From contig NZ_JAPIVG010000004.1 of NCBI RefSeq assembly GCF_026240095.1, positions 186,001 to 250,000 of the forward strand: 64,000 nt of DNA, read 5' to 3'. The DNA is from Pedobacter sandarakinus. GTDB taxonomy: Bacteria > Bacteroidota > Bacteroidia > Sphingobacteriales > Sphingobacteriaceae. Of the stretch, positions 18,153 through 26,374 are shown one piece after another (positions within the stretch are counted from its first letter, which is position 1; each line of letters starts with the position of its first letter). Below the pieces are notes generated by a model. The model had not been told where the DNA came from. It searched no databases and saw nothing but the letters and a program-made list of their open reading frames with translations. The position numbers and the translations under genes were made by a program.

Positions 18153-19145
18153 TTAAGCCATTTTTCTCATCGCCATTTCTAGCGCCAGCGCAATGCTCTT
18201 TCTTCCCAATTCTATCTTGAAACGATTGTGCTCAAAGCCTTTAGCCTGTTTCATCTCTGCATCTGCAGCAAGTTTAAAATTTGCAGCAGATGGCGACTTT
18301 CCTATCAGCATCTTCTCCGCCGCTAATGCTCGCCATGGCTTATGTGCTACACCACCCATCGCTATGCGTACCTTGGTAATCTTGTTATTTACAACTGCAA
18401 GAGCAGCCCCAACAGAAACTAATGCGAATGCATAAGATGCCCGGTCTCTCACCTTAAGGTAATAAGAATGGTTTGCCATCTCATTTTTGGGAATGCTAAT
18501 TGAAGTAATGATTTCTCCCGATTTTAAGGAATTGTCCTTTTCAGGTGCATCACCTGGAAGGCGATGAAAATCGCCGATGGCAATCGCCCTTACTTGGCCG
18601 TCCGCTCCTTGGACATGGACTACAGCCTCTAAAGCAGATAAAGCAACGGCCATGTCTGATGGGTACACCGCAATACATTGATTTGACCACCCAAATATTG
18701 CATGCATGCGGTTAATGCCTTCGATAGCGCCACATCCCGTACCTGGCGCTCGCTTGTTGCAGGGCATATTTACATCGTAAAAATAACTACAACGAGTGCG
18801 CTGCATTAAATTGCCACCATTTGTAGCCATGTTTCTAATCTGCGCAGAAGCACCGGCAAGTATCGCCTGTGTGAGTAAAGGAAAATGTTGCCTGATGAGT
18901 GGATGGTTTGCCGTTTCCGTATTTTTGCCCAAAGCACCAAGCTCAACGCCATTGCCAGCCAACTCTTTAACGTAATCTAATTGAATACCGTCGATAGAAA
19001 CCAATTCATCTGGTCGCTCTACATCTTCCTTCATCAGATCAATAAGATTTGTTCCGCCCGCCAGGAATTTTGCGTTCGAATTATTGGAGGCAAGTCTTGT
19101 CGCTTCGGAGACTGCTTTCGCCGGTGTAAATTTAAAAGGTCTCAT
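18153..19145 (-). CDS. paoB: FAD-binding subunit, PaoB-like
   Basis: 330 residues of the FAD_binding_5 plus CO-dehydrogenase flavoprotein C-terminal type. FLAGGTNLIDLMK (27-39) and NMATNGGNLMQRTRC are the FAD-binding loops. It carries an insertion with four cysteines (119, 129, 138, 157) around YFYDVNMPCNKRAPGTGCGAI. This is the pattern of PaoB-type subunits, which bind an extra 4Fe-4S cluster not found in ordinary xanthine dehydrogenase. It passes electrons from the molybdenum centre via 2Fe-2S clusters to FAD. The gene sits between the other two subunits with short spacers (22 and 5 bases). Confidence 0.92.
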   Translation of the reverse strand: MRPFKFTPAKAVSEATRLASNNSNAKFLAGGTNLIDLMKEDVERPDELVSIDGIQLDYVKELAGNGVELGALGKNTETANHPLIRQHFPLLTQAILAGASAQIRNMATNGGNLMQRTRCSYFYDVNMPCNKRAPGTGCGAIEGINRMHAIFGWSNQCIAVYPSDMAVALSALEAVVHVQGADGQVRAIAIGDFHRLPGDAPEKDNSLKSGEIITSISIPKNEMANHSYYLKVRDRASYAFALVSVGAALAVVNNKITKVRIAMGGVAHKPWRALAAEKMLIGKSPSAANFKLAADAEMKQAKGFEHNRFKIELGRKSIALALEMAMRKMA

Positions 19146-19150
19146 GGCAT

Positions 19151-19948
19151 TTATGCTTTAAATTGTCCGGCAAATTGCCAGGTTTGTTCCACCGGCATGC
19201 CACTATTAATTTCTTGTATTGCAGCAACAATGTTTGGATATGCACCACAGCGGCATATATTTCCAGACATCCGTTCTCTAATCTCTTCCTTAGAAAGCGC
19301 AGTCGTTACAGGTTTACGCACATCTTTAGTTACATAGCTCGCATGCCCATCCTTCGCTTCTTTTATTAAGGCAACTGCTGAGCAAATTTGTCCGGAAGTA
19401 CAAAAACCGCATTGAAATCCATCATGTTTTAAGAATGACATTTGCATCGGATGAAGTTCATTTCCTTCTGCCAAGCCCTCAATTGTTACCACCTCTTTTC
19501 CTGTACAAGTAGCCGCCAGTGTTAAACATGAGAGCACTCTTCTGTCATCAACAATTACGGTACATGCGCCACACTGACCATGATCACATCCTTTTTTCGA
19601 GCCTGTTAGTTCTAATCTTTCCCGAAGTGTATCTAATAGGCTCATTCGTGAATCTACCGTAACCTTTTTGCTAACGCCGTTAACTTTAAACGTAACATCT
19701 ACACCGTTTTCTATAGCCAAAGGGTTAAGCTTTGAAGGGTTTGTAGACTCAATGGATCTGGCAAAAGCTTGCTCAGCACCTATGAGGTGTGTAATTAGGG
19801 CACCGCCGGCTGCAAAGCCCATTAACTTCATAAAATGCCTGCGGTTAACACCTTTCTCAATGATCTCTGTGAGGTCTTCAGGCATAAGTTCACTAAAGAG
19901 TTGTTTCTCCTCTTCAGTCAACTTGGTTTTTTTGTATTCATCGTTCAT
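19151..19948 (-). CDS. paoA: Tat-exported 2Fe-2S subunit, PaoA-like
   Basis: 265 residues from ATG 19948; an in-frame GTG at 19975 is less likely. An unusually long N-region (1-34) precedes a twin-arginine signal, RRHFMKLMG (36-44), and a hydrophobic stretch ending AEQAFA. The first 2Fe-2S cluster is plant-ferredoxin-like (Cys121, 126, 129, 141). The second helical one uses Cys180, 183, 232 and 234 (CGFC and CRC). The Tat signal implies that the folded, cofactor-loaded complex goes to the periplasm, as for E. coli PaoABC. It is the first gene of the operon. Confidence 0.93.
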   Translation of the reverse strand: MNDEYKKTKLTEEEKQLFSELMPEDLTEIIEKGVNRRHFMKLMGFAAGGALITHLIGAEQAFARSIESTNPSKLNPLAIENGVDVTFKVNGVSKKVTVDSRMSLLDTLRERLELTGSKKGCDHGQCGACTVIVDDRRVLSCLTLAATCTGKEVVTIEGLAEGNELHPMQMSFLKHDGFQCGFCTSGQICSAVALIKEAKDGHASYVTKDVRKPVTTALSKEEIRERMSGNICRCGAYPNIVAAIQEINSGMPVEQTWQFAGQFKA

Positions 19949-20368
19949 ATCAATCAAAGAAAGTAGGTTTAGCACATGGCATAATATACCTTATCATAAC
20001 AAGGCTTCAGGCAATTAGTTTTTGAAATGGGCACCAAGCATTGTAACTAATCAATGCATTTAGATGGATGCATTTCGGCACAATGCCACCGCTATTGGCA
20101 AAGGTTTGGAAAAAAATTCGGGTGCAACCAGCTTCCGAGTCTTAGTTGGAGATGGGTACTATCAGCATAGTATAAGCATAGCTTAAGTAGGGATAAAGCA
20201 TAGATAGTGTACTACAATAGTACTAAATTGGTTTTCCTTCGAAATAAAGCACATTAAAGTTCAGTATGGATTGAAGAGATGAAAAGGGCAGATGGAGAAA
20301 CTATCAACAAGCTAACATTATCCCACTATCAATTTTTACCTATCAGGTCTTCCTGCTTCCTTATTGAT
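19949..20368. other. Upstream region of the molybdoenzyme operon
   Basis: 420 bases without a gene, between the GH32 stop and paoA, so it must hold the paoABC promoter. I find no clear TAnnTTTG on the minus strand. It contains three copies of AGCATAG at 20164, 20175 and 20197, spaced by 11 and 22 bases, and a direct repeat ATGCATTT at 20054 and 20068. These could be regulator sites on one face of the helix, but this is only a suggestion. Confidence 0.35.
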
Positions 20369-22030
20369 TTATTTCCAAATGGGTTTGACTGAAAAAACTT
20401 CCAGCGTTTCAACGTTAATGTTATTGCCCCAAAATTTAAACCCATCTTTATTGTTCCCGTCTACTTTCCTTTCCATTGAATACGAGTAGGCACCGCCATC
20501 AATAAATACTTCGATGGAAGTTTTATCGATATATATGTCAGCGCTAATTTCCATACTCGTCATTTCTTCCGGTGAATAAAACACACCATTGACCAGGTTA
20601 AAATTCATATCATAATCCAAAATCTTCTGTCCGTTTAAACTGATGCCTGCACTGGTAGCATGAGAAAGTTTTATCTTGGTTCTGATACGACATGTTGCCA
20701 CGTTATTATAGGCTCTTAAATGCTCATTTGCAGCATCACTTTTTAGGTTGGTCCATTTGTTCACGCTCGAGAAAAGCTGATTTGTTTCTTTGATAGGCTC
20801 ACTGAATAAACGAACACCATCTTTTGTCGATTTTAGCTTAAGTTCAGTCGGCATCAGCATCATGCCATTGAAAGGCATCCCCTTATGACTAATTCTACTC
20901 CATCCTATCTGTATCCTTCTGCCGTCAGACTTGGGGATATTGGTAAAAGTTTGGGCCGCATAGATGGAACCGGTAACGTAGTAATGTTTACCAGACTCCG
21001 GGATAAACTTCTGTCCATCAAAAGAACCGATCATATAGGTATTGGAGGCGCCATACATTACCCATTTTGTTTTTTTGGGGTCGTCATCAATTGGTAGTTC
21101 AAATAAATCGGGGCATTCCCAAAACCCTGTTGTGTGGCTTTTGTAATTCCATTCTTTCAAATTAGTTGAATTATAGATTGAATGCCCATCCCTTTCATTT
21201 AAAACCATTACCCAATGATTTCCTGGCGCATACCAAAAAACCCTTGGATCTCGGGTATCTACACTGTTCCATTTTGCTTTCGAATCGATAACTGGATTCT
21301 GAGTATATTTAGTCCATGTTCTACCCTTATCCAAACTATATGCTATACATTGCGTTTGTTTATCTGCTGTATTTGCAGTATATGTGGCCACCATTGCAGG
21401 TGTTTTACCTTTATTAAATCCGGCAGTATTGTTATAATCTATAACTGTAGAACCAGAAAACATCGTACCATGTTCATCAGGAAGCAAGGCGGTTGGTAAT
21501 TCTTCCCAATGAACCATGTCTTTGCTTACAGCATGTCCCCACGACATGTTTTCCCACTCTCTTTCGAAAGGGTTATGTTGATAGAAAAGGTGATACTCTC
21601 CCTCATAGTAAATCATTCCATTTGGATCATTAATCCATCCTCTCTTAGAGGTGAAATGAAATTGAGGCCGGTTTTCTTCATGATAAAGCATAGCCTGGGC
21701 GTTAATTTCATCAGCCTGATAAATCTTGCTCAAAGCAGCTCCGTCTCCTTCATAAGAAATTTTAACCGTTTCCCCCTTCAACGCAGAAACATCACAAAAA
21801 ACCCAATATTCTGGTTCGCCAGCTGCCAAACGGATTACAAAGTACCGTTCCTGCTTACCGTTAACTTCAAAAACCATCTTTTTACGCTCCTGTTGGTGTG
21901 AAACCGGTAGGTTTAGATATCTCTTACTAATTGCTATGCTAATCTCTGAAGCAGATCCAACAAAGCTGGTGCATAAGGCAATAATGGAAAGTAATACTGC
22001 TTTCGGCAGAATTGAGGTATTTATCATCAT
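20369..22030 (-). CDS. Exported glycoside hydrolase family 32 (levanase/fructanase-like)
   Basis: 553 residues with a signal peptide (1-27, ending VGSAS). A small N-terminal beta module (~30-115) precedes the five-blade propeller. Catalytic motifs of GH32 are intact: WINDPNG with nucleophile Asp135, RDP (260-262) with transition-state Asp261, and EC (305-306) with acid/base Glu305. A C-terminal beta-sandwich ends with IDKTSIEVFIDGGAYSYS. The enzyme hydrolyses beta-fructosides such as levan, inulin or sucrose, outside the cytoplasm. No SusC/SusD pair or fructokinase is adjacent, so it is an isolated gene here. ATG 22027 is an equally good start. Confidence 0.94.
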   Translation of the reverse strand: MMINTSILPKAVLLSIIALCTSFVGSASEISIAISKRYLNLPVSHQQERKKMVFEVNGKQERYFVIRLAAGEPEYWVFCDVSALKGETVKISYEGDGAALSKIYQADEINAQAMLYHEENRPQFHFTSKRGWINDPNGMIYYEGEYHLFYQHNPFEREWENMSWGHAVSKDMVHWEELPTALLPDEHGTMFSGSTVIDYNNTAGFNKGKTPAMVATYTANTADKQTQCIAYSLDKGRTWTKYTQNPVIDSKAKWNSVDTRDPRVFWYAPGNHWVMVLNERDGHSIYNSTNLKEWNYKSHTTGFWECPDLFELPIDDDPKKTKWVMYGASNTYMIGSFDGQKFIPESGKHYYVTGSIYAAQTFTNIPKSDGRRIQIGWSRISHKGMPFNGMMLMPTELKLKSTKDGVRLFSEPIKETNQLFSSVNKWTNLKSDAANEHLRAYNNVATCRIRTKIKLSHATSAGISLNGQKILDYDMNFNLVNGVFYSPEEMTSMEISADIYIDKTSIEVFIDGGAYSYSMERKVDGNNKDGFKFWGNNINVETLEVFSVKPIWK

Positions 22031-22491
22031 CTGACTTTTTTTATTTCCTGTTTGATAAAATTTCTTTTGAATATAATATCATTGTATTAATGCATAGTGT
22101 AATAGCTAATCCAAAGGGTTGATTGCTGTCAGTACAACTTTAAGTCTTTGGCGAGATTAAACACCTACTAATTTTTAAATATAAATCTTTGTTATAGTAA
22201 TCAAAAACACCTGGGTTTTGCTAGACACATTTATTTCCTGTTTTTGATTCGGTAGATTGTAACTAAAATGCACCTTAAACATTGTTAGCCTAAATATTAT
22301 GCATAGAATTTTATGATACAGGTTCTTATAACAACAACAAAGATGATACAATCATTAGATTCAAAATAGCGAAGTATTGATGATTTGATCCCTATTATAT
22401 TCGAGCGACATTTAGCGTTAAGGAATATGAAATCTGTTCGACTTTGCGTGGTTCACCAATTATTCAATACTAACATTTAGTACCTTTACGA
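22031..22491. other. Divergent intergenic region with an inverted repeat
   Basis: 461 AT-rich bases between the divergent GH32 and NTF2-like genes. A 10-bp inverted repeat, AATCAAAAAC (22199-22208) and GTTTTTGATT (22240-22249), lies about 170-220 bases upstream of the GH32 start and might be an operator. No consensus promoter or ORF is convincing. Confidence 0.35.
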
Positions 22492-22818
22492 ATGAAAACA
22501 GGGAAACAGGAATTAATTGAGAAAGCTTACGCTGCTTTTAACCGGAGAGATATTGACGAGGCACTTATGACCTTTCACCCAGATGTGGAATGGCCAAAAG
22601 CATTTGAAGGTGGTTATGTGCAGGGGCATAGCCAAGTAAGATCTTACTGGACCAGACAGTGGAGTTCCATTAATCCAACCGTTGATCCAATACAATTTTC
22701 GGAAAGAGAAGATGGAACCATGGAAATTACCGTACATCAAAAGGTAAAAGATCTCGAAAATAATATCATTTTCGATGGACTTGTGAAGCATATTTACACC
22801 GTGGTAAATGGCCTATAA
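22492..22818 (+). CDS. NTF2-like/SnoaL family protein, apparently truncated
   Basis: 108 residues with the typical start of a nuclear-transport-factor-2-like domain (LIEKAYAAFNRRDIDEALMTFHPDVEWP) and its strands to HIYTVVNGL. Family members normally continue with a final strand ending in a sequence like RMEIE. Here a TAA (22816-22818) interrupts, and the same frame reads on as RKMEIEGK to a second stop at 22843-22845. A point mutation has probably removed the last ~10 residues. The protein may still fold, as only the edge strand end is lost. Small cytoplasmic proteins of this fold have varied, mostly unknown roles. Confidence 0.75.
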   Translation: MKTGKQELIEKAYAAFNRRDIDEALMTFHPDVEWPKAFEGGYVQGHSQVRSYWTRQWSSINPTVDPIQFSEREDGTMEITVHQKVKDLENNIIFDGLVKHIYTVVNGL

Positions 22819-23020
22819 CGAAAAATGGAGATCGAAGGAAAATAACATCGTAACAACCGCAAAGTAATGAACTCAAAAATACTGGGTAGGTTGAAAGGCT
22901 TATCATTGCGGCATGCTGGCTAAAGGTATCATCAGATCTACTTAACTTGAACATGGAGAAGGCTTGTCTATTGCAATGAATCCAGACATCAGCCTAAACA
23001 TTTTTCATTGATGAAACTTA

Positions 23021-23046
23021 GGTAGGAAAGGCGAACCTTCCCTACC
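23021..23046 (-). terminator. Hairpin after the Lys/Met-rich gene
   Basis: GGTAGGAAAGG (23021-23031) pairs with CCTTCCCTACC (23036-23046) with one mismatch and a four-base loop (TTCG on the minus strand). It lies just downstream of the minus-strand gene ending at 23053. The T-run after it is weak, so termination is likely but not certain. Confidence 0.5.
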
Positions 23047-23052
23047 CGCTTT

Positions 23053-23337
23053 CTACATTTTTCCTTTAGCGTCTTTGCTATCAGACATTTTGCCGTCGGA
23101 CATTTTGCTGTGAGACATTTTTGCTTTTTCCATTTTAGCTTTTTTCATTGAATCAGCTTTCATTTTAGACATCTTACTTTTATCCATTTTATCCTTGCCC
23201 ATCTTATCTTGTTTCATTTTAGACATTTTCTCTTTCTCCTGTTGCGGATTGCTTGCGAAAGTTGATGTAGAAAGTGTTACTACTACCATAGCTGAAAGAA
23301 ATAATTTACCTAACGATTTTAAAATGTGATTTTCCAT
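23053..23337 (-). CDS. Exported Lys/Met-rich low-complexity protein (MXKDX-like)
   Basis: 94 residues. A signal peptide (~1-29, ending TSTFA) is followed by ~65 residues made almost only of Lys, Met, Ser, Asp and Ala in short imperfect repeats (KMSKMK, DKMGKDKM, DKSKMSKM, KKAKMEKAKM, SHSKMSDGKM). It resembles the described pentapeptide MXKDX repeat family of small exported bacterial proteins, whose function is unknown. Spaced Met residues could bind copper or act as an oxidant sink; both are guesses. It lies 0.8 kb from the molybdenum Msr-like locus. A stem-loop follows the stop. Confidence 0.75.
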   Translation of the reverse strand: MENHILKSLGKLFLSAMVVVTLSTSTFASNPQQEKEKMSKMKQDKMGKDKMDKSKMSKMKADSMKKAKMEKAKMSHSKMSDGKMSDSKDAKGKM

Positions 23338-23544
23338 GTTGTTATGTTTTTGTTTCTCTCGTAGTCGAATCGTCTGCTAGGTCCTTACAAAAAAAATTAT
23401 GAACTTTGTCTTCGGTGATACGTCCACTTACAATAATTTGCTATGCAATTCGATTTTTCTAAATCAGACCAGTGAACCAAAGCTGCAACCGATGACTTCA
23501 AATCTTAATTGCAGAGGCAATTGGTAAATCTATTAACCTTATTG

Positions 23545-23573
23545 AATCCGATGTTGGGGTTATACATCGGATT
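23545..23573. repeat. Perfect inverted repeat, stem-loop
   Basis: AATCCGATG (23545-23553) pairs with CATCGGATT (23565-23573), with an 11-base loop, and can extend by TTGA/TCAA outside one bulged T. No T-run follows on either strand and no gene end is near, so it is not an obvious terminator. Confidence 0.6.
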
Positions 23574-24130
23574 TCAAATAAATGAGGTGAAATTTGCTTG
23601 TGGTAACACTTCACCAATAAGTTGCAATCAAAGCAGGGTTAGCTATAACCTACGCTAGCGGCGCTTGTTGGGCCACTATAAATAATGATTTTTTCTTATT
23701 CTATTAATTTGATTACCTTACGTATGAGATAGCAGCTAACAACCAACTATTTACGTAAATAACACCAAATATTTTTTATTTTTCTGTAAGGAATTTCTGA
23801 TTACAACGACAAATGCGTCATGGGCATATGTTCAAAATAGCTGCATCGTTGCTTGCTGCAAGATTGCTTTAAATTGGATTGAAAAATTGAACGTTTGATA
23901 TCGATAAAAAGATTATGTTTCTGATGGATTTATTATGCGTAGAACACCCATGTTCGTAAAGCGGATGGAAGAGCCTAAACAATTATAGAATATCTGGTAG
24001 ATTTATTAGTGAAAGTTTAAGATACAACCAAGGCCTTGCCTATACCAGCAAGTTTAGCAAAAAGAATAGGGTTATTGCCTAATTGATGCGAAATTTTAAA
24101 GAACTTCAAGAATTAGCAACCAGATAACGG

Positions 24131-24163
24131 TTTGAAAAAATAAAAATTAGGCAGGTAAATTTG
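24131..24163 (+). promoter_or_regulatory. Bacteroidota-type promoter of the cytochrome/molybdoenzyme pair
   Basis: TTTG (24131-24134) and TAAATTTG (24156-24163) match the -33 and -7 elements with a 21-base spacer. Transcription would start near 24170, about ten bases before the ATG at 24179. Confidence 0.65.
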
Positions 24164-24178
24164 ATACAACATATTTAG

Positions 24179-24901
24179 ATGAAAGAAATTAAAGAAAAGC
24201 ATGCATTTCTAATGCGTTGGACACACTGGGTGAACTTCCCAGTGCTCACAATAATGATCTGGAGTGGGCTATTTATCTATTGGGCAAATGATGCTTATGG
24301 CATTTCTATTTTTGGGTTTACGCTGATCAAATTTTTTCCTGAATGGTTTTATAAGTATTTTCATATCCCCCACCGGCTTGCCGAGGGTATGGCATTCCAT
24401 TTTCTTTTTATGTGGTTCTTTTTTATAAACGGATTACTCTACATTAGTTACACCATTTTCTCTGGCGCATGGAGATCACTTCTTCCTAACAAAAACTCGT
24501 TTAAGGAAGCTTGGCAAGTACTACTCCACGACTTACACATCAGAAAAACCATCCCACCTCAAAAAAAATACAATGCAGCCCAGCGGATTGCCTACAGTGC
24601 TATCATCTTAATGGGTGCTGGCTCTATCATTACAGGCCTGGCCATTTATAAGCCTGTGCAATTCTACTGGCTCTGTTGGATTTGTGGTGGCTATCACTTT
24701 GCCAGGATTATTCATTTTGCACTAACCATTGGCTATGTCCTATTTTTCGTGATACACATCCTTCAGGTGGTTCTGGCTGGATGGAACAATTTCCGTTCTG
24801 TAATATCCGGATTTGAGGTTGTAGAAACCGAACCTGCCATCAAGGAGCAAGAAACATTAATACCAAATAACGAAGATAATGAAAGCAACAGACCAAGATA
24901 A
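24179..24901 (+). CDS. Cytochrome b561-like membrane subunit
   Basis: 240 residues with four membrane helices and four well-placed haem-ligand histidines: His16 (helix 1), His74 (helix 2), His179 and His193 (helix 4). This is the bacterial cytochrome b561/Ni-hydrogenase b-subunit type that shuttles electrons between quinol and a periplasmic partner. The C-terminal tail is charged and cytoplasmic. It overlaps the molybdoenzyme gene by 23 bases, so the two are coupled. The likely role is to feed quinol electrons to the exported molybdoenzyme (or accept them from it), like MsrQ for MsrP, although it is not an MsrQ homologue by its N-terminal layout. Confidence 0.9.
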   Translation: MKEIKEKHAFLMRWTHWVNFPVLTIMIWSGLFIYWANDAYGISIFGFTLIKFFPEWFYKYFHIPHRLAEGMAFHFLFMWFFFINGLLYISYTIFSGAWRSLLPNKNSFKEAWQVLLHDLHIRKTIPPQKKYNAAQRIAYSAIILMGAGSIITGLAIYKPVQFYWLCWICGGYHFARIIHFALTIGYVLFFVIHILQVVLAGWNNFRSVISGFEVVETEPAIKEQETLIPNNEDNESNRPR

Positions 24902-25670
24902 AATCAAAAAACCCCTCAGCATCGAGGAGAAAATAAAGCGAAGAAATTTTATTTCCTTTGGTGCTTTCATCGCCCTTGGTGGAGGTGCTGCGGCAGGCTG
25001 GAAGTGGCTTCTAAACTCGCCCGAAGAAAATGCGGGCATAACTGGTGGAGCGAAGGCACCGCTTAGAAAGGCGCTAAATAAAACTGAGGTCTTCTTCCGG
25101 AATTTTTTTAGCAATAATCATTTGGTTAAAACCTATCCAAAAGAGCGGGCGGCAAAAACGGTTAGGGTTAATAGTTTAATTGGCATTAATAACGACCAAG
25201 ATTTCGACATCGGCACTTGGAAACTGGAAGTTAAACTCAATAGACTGGAATCACTAAAGATTGGTATAGATGAGATTAAAGCATTACCAAAAACTGAGCT
25301 TATTTTTAGTTTCAAATGCGTGGAAGGTTGGGATCAGATCCAGCACTGGGGTGGAGTCAAAATGAGCGAGTTTTTAAGCCATCATAAATTAGATAATCTG
25401 GCGAAGAAAAACTACATGGGACTGGGAACGCCAAATGGCGACTATTATGTTGGGCTTGAGCGTGACAGTGTGCTCCATCCTCAAACAATTTTAGCCTATG
25501 AAATGAACGGAAAGCCTATAACCAATGATCATGGTGCGCCATTGAGATTAATCATTCCGGTAAAATATGGTATTAAAAATCTGAAAAGAATTGGAGTGAT
25601 GTCTTTTAGCGACCAACGGCCTAAGGACTACTGGGCAGAACAGGGCTACGATTACTATTCCGGTTTATAA
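24879..25670 (+). CDS. Tat-exported sulfite-oxidase-family molybdoenzyme (MsrP-like)
   Basis: 263 residues. A cytoplasmic N-region is followed by a twin-arginine signal (RRNFISFGAF, 21-30) and a hydrophobic glycine-rich stretch. The mature part is a single oxidoreductase molybdopterin-binding domain, with Cys147 in FSFKCVEGWDQ as expected for the molybdenum ligand. There is no haem or dimerisation domain. The sulfite-oxidase fold includes sulfite dehydrogenases and the methionine-sulfoxide reductase MsrP (YedY). Coupling to a b-type cytochrome and the convergent exported MsrA/MsrB genes favour a reductase acting on oxidised envelope proteins, which is inference. It would use the cofactor made by the operon at 8.5-15.9 kb. 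Confidence 0.88.
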   Translation: MKATDQDKIKKPLSIEEKIKRRNFISFGAFIALGGGAAAGWKWLLNSPEENAGITGGAKAPLRKALNKTEVFFRNFFSNNHLVKTYPKERAAKTVRVNSLIGINNDQDFDIGTWKLEVKLNRLESLKIGIDEIKALPKTELIFSFKCVEGWDQIQHWGGVKMSEFLSHHKLDNLAKKNYMGLGTPNGDYYVGLERDSVLHPQTILAYEMNGKPITNDHGAPLRLIIPVKYGIKNLKRIGVMSFSDQRPKDYWAEQGYDYYSGL

Positions 25671-25694
25671 AAAAGGGGGATCCAAAAATCCCCC
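25669..25694 (-). terminator. Terminator of the msrB-msrA operon
   Basis: GGGGGAT (25675-25681) pairs with ATCCCCC (25688-25694) with a six-base loop. On the minus strand six T follow directly, so it ends msrBA transcription. It abuts the stop of the convergent molybdoenzyme and may serve both directions. Confidence 0.85.
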
Positions 25695-25701
25695 ATATGT
25701 A

Positions 25702-26364
25702 TTAACTTTTTTCTTTAAACGCGGGCTTAATCAGCTCGCTCATGCTTTTTCTTAATTTCAAAACTTTCGGCCTAGACACATTTTGAATGTACCCGCTGTT
25801 GGGATTCAGCTTGTAGTAATCTTGATGGTACTTTTCCGCGGGATAGAACACTTTGATGGGTACAATCTCCGTTACGATTTTATCACCATAATGGTGACTG
25901 GCATTTACCTTGGCTTCCACCTGTTGTAGTATTTTCTTTTCTTCAGGAGTTCTATAAAATGCTACCGAACGATAATCCTCCCCTTCATCAGGACCTTGTC
26001 GGTTTAATGTGGTGGGGTCGTGGGCATAAAAGAATGCTTCTGAAAGCTGTGCATAGCTAATTACCGTTGGATCGTAGTAAACCTGCACCGATTCTGCATG
26101 GCCGGTTTTATCTGAGCAAACTTCTTCGTAAGTAGGATTTTTCAAGGTTCCACCAGCATAGCCAGACACCACCTTATTTACTCCTTTCAATTCGCTCATA
26201 CCTTCAGATAAGGCCCAAAAGCATCCGCCAGCAAAAGTGGCCACTTGCTCACCGGCATTGGGCTCAGGTAACGTAGCAAACCCTTTCTGACTTCTGGTGG
26301 TCTGCGCATCTGTACATGAAGCAAGGAAAACAAATCCAAGCAACCATAATTTATATATTTTCAT
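25702..26364 (-). CDS. msrA: Peptide methionine-S-sulfoxide reductase MsrA, lipoprotein
   Basis: 220 residues from ATG 26364, chosen because it gives a good lipoprotein signal with lipobox LASC (Cys17); the frame extends upstream into the msrB end without need. The catalytic motif is GCFW with Cys48. Further family stretches are SGYAGG, NPTYEEVCSDKTGHAESVQVYYDP and YHQDYY. It reduces the S-form of methionine sulfoxide in proteins, here in the envelope. Only ten bases separate it from the msrB stop, so they form one transcript. Two C-terminal cysteines for thioredoxin recycling are not seen. Confidence 0.95.
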   Translation of the reverse strand: MKIYKLWLLGFVFLASCTDAQTTRSQKGFATLPEPNAGEQVATFAGGCFWALSEGMSELKGVNKVVSGYAGGTLKNPTYEEVCSDKTGHAESVQVYYDPTVISYAQLSEAFFYAHDPTTLNRQGPDEGEDYRSVAFYRTPEEKKILQQVEAKVNASHHYGDKIVTEIVPIKVFYPAEKYHQDYYKLNPNSGYIQNVSRPKVLKLRKSMSELIKPAFKEKS

Positions 26365-26374
26365 GGCATTAAAA

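Larger units (their letters stand above)
23338..24178. other. 841-base region without a recognisable gene
   Basis: This is the longest gene-free stretch of the window. It is AT-rich with stops in all frames; the best open stretch (23740-23898) has no start codon and an unlikely composition. It holds one strong stem-loop at 23545-23573 and, at its right end, the promoter of the cytochrome gene. It could be decayed sequence or hide an unknown small RNA. Confidence 0.5.

Noticed and set aside
22766-22954. 62-codon minus-strand frame after the NTF2-like gene
   Set aside because: It overlaps the NTF2-like coding end and shows no protein-like pattern.
23740-23898. 53-codon open stretch in the long gene-free region
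   Set aside because: No start codon, unlikely composition (many Cys and Asn), no recognisable motif.
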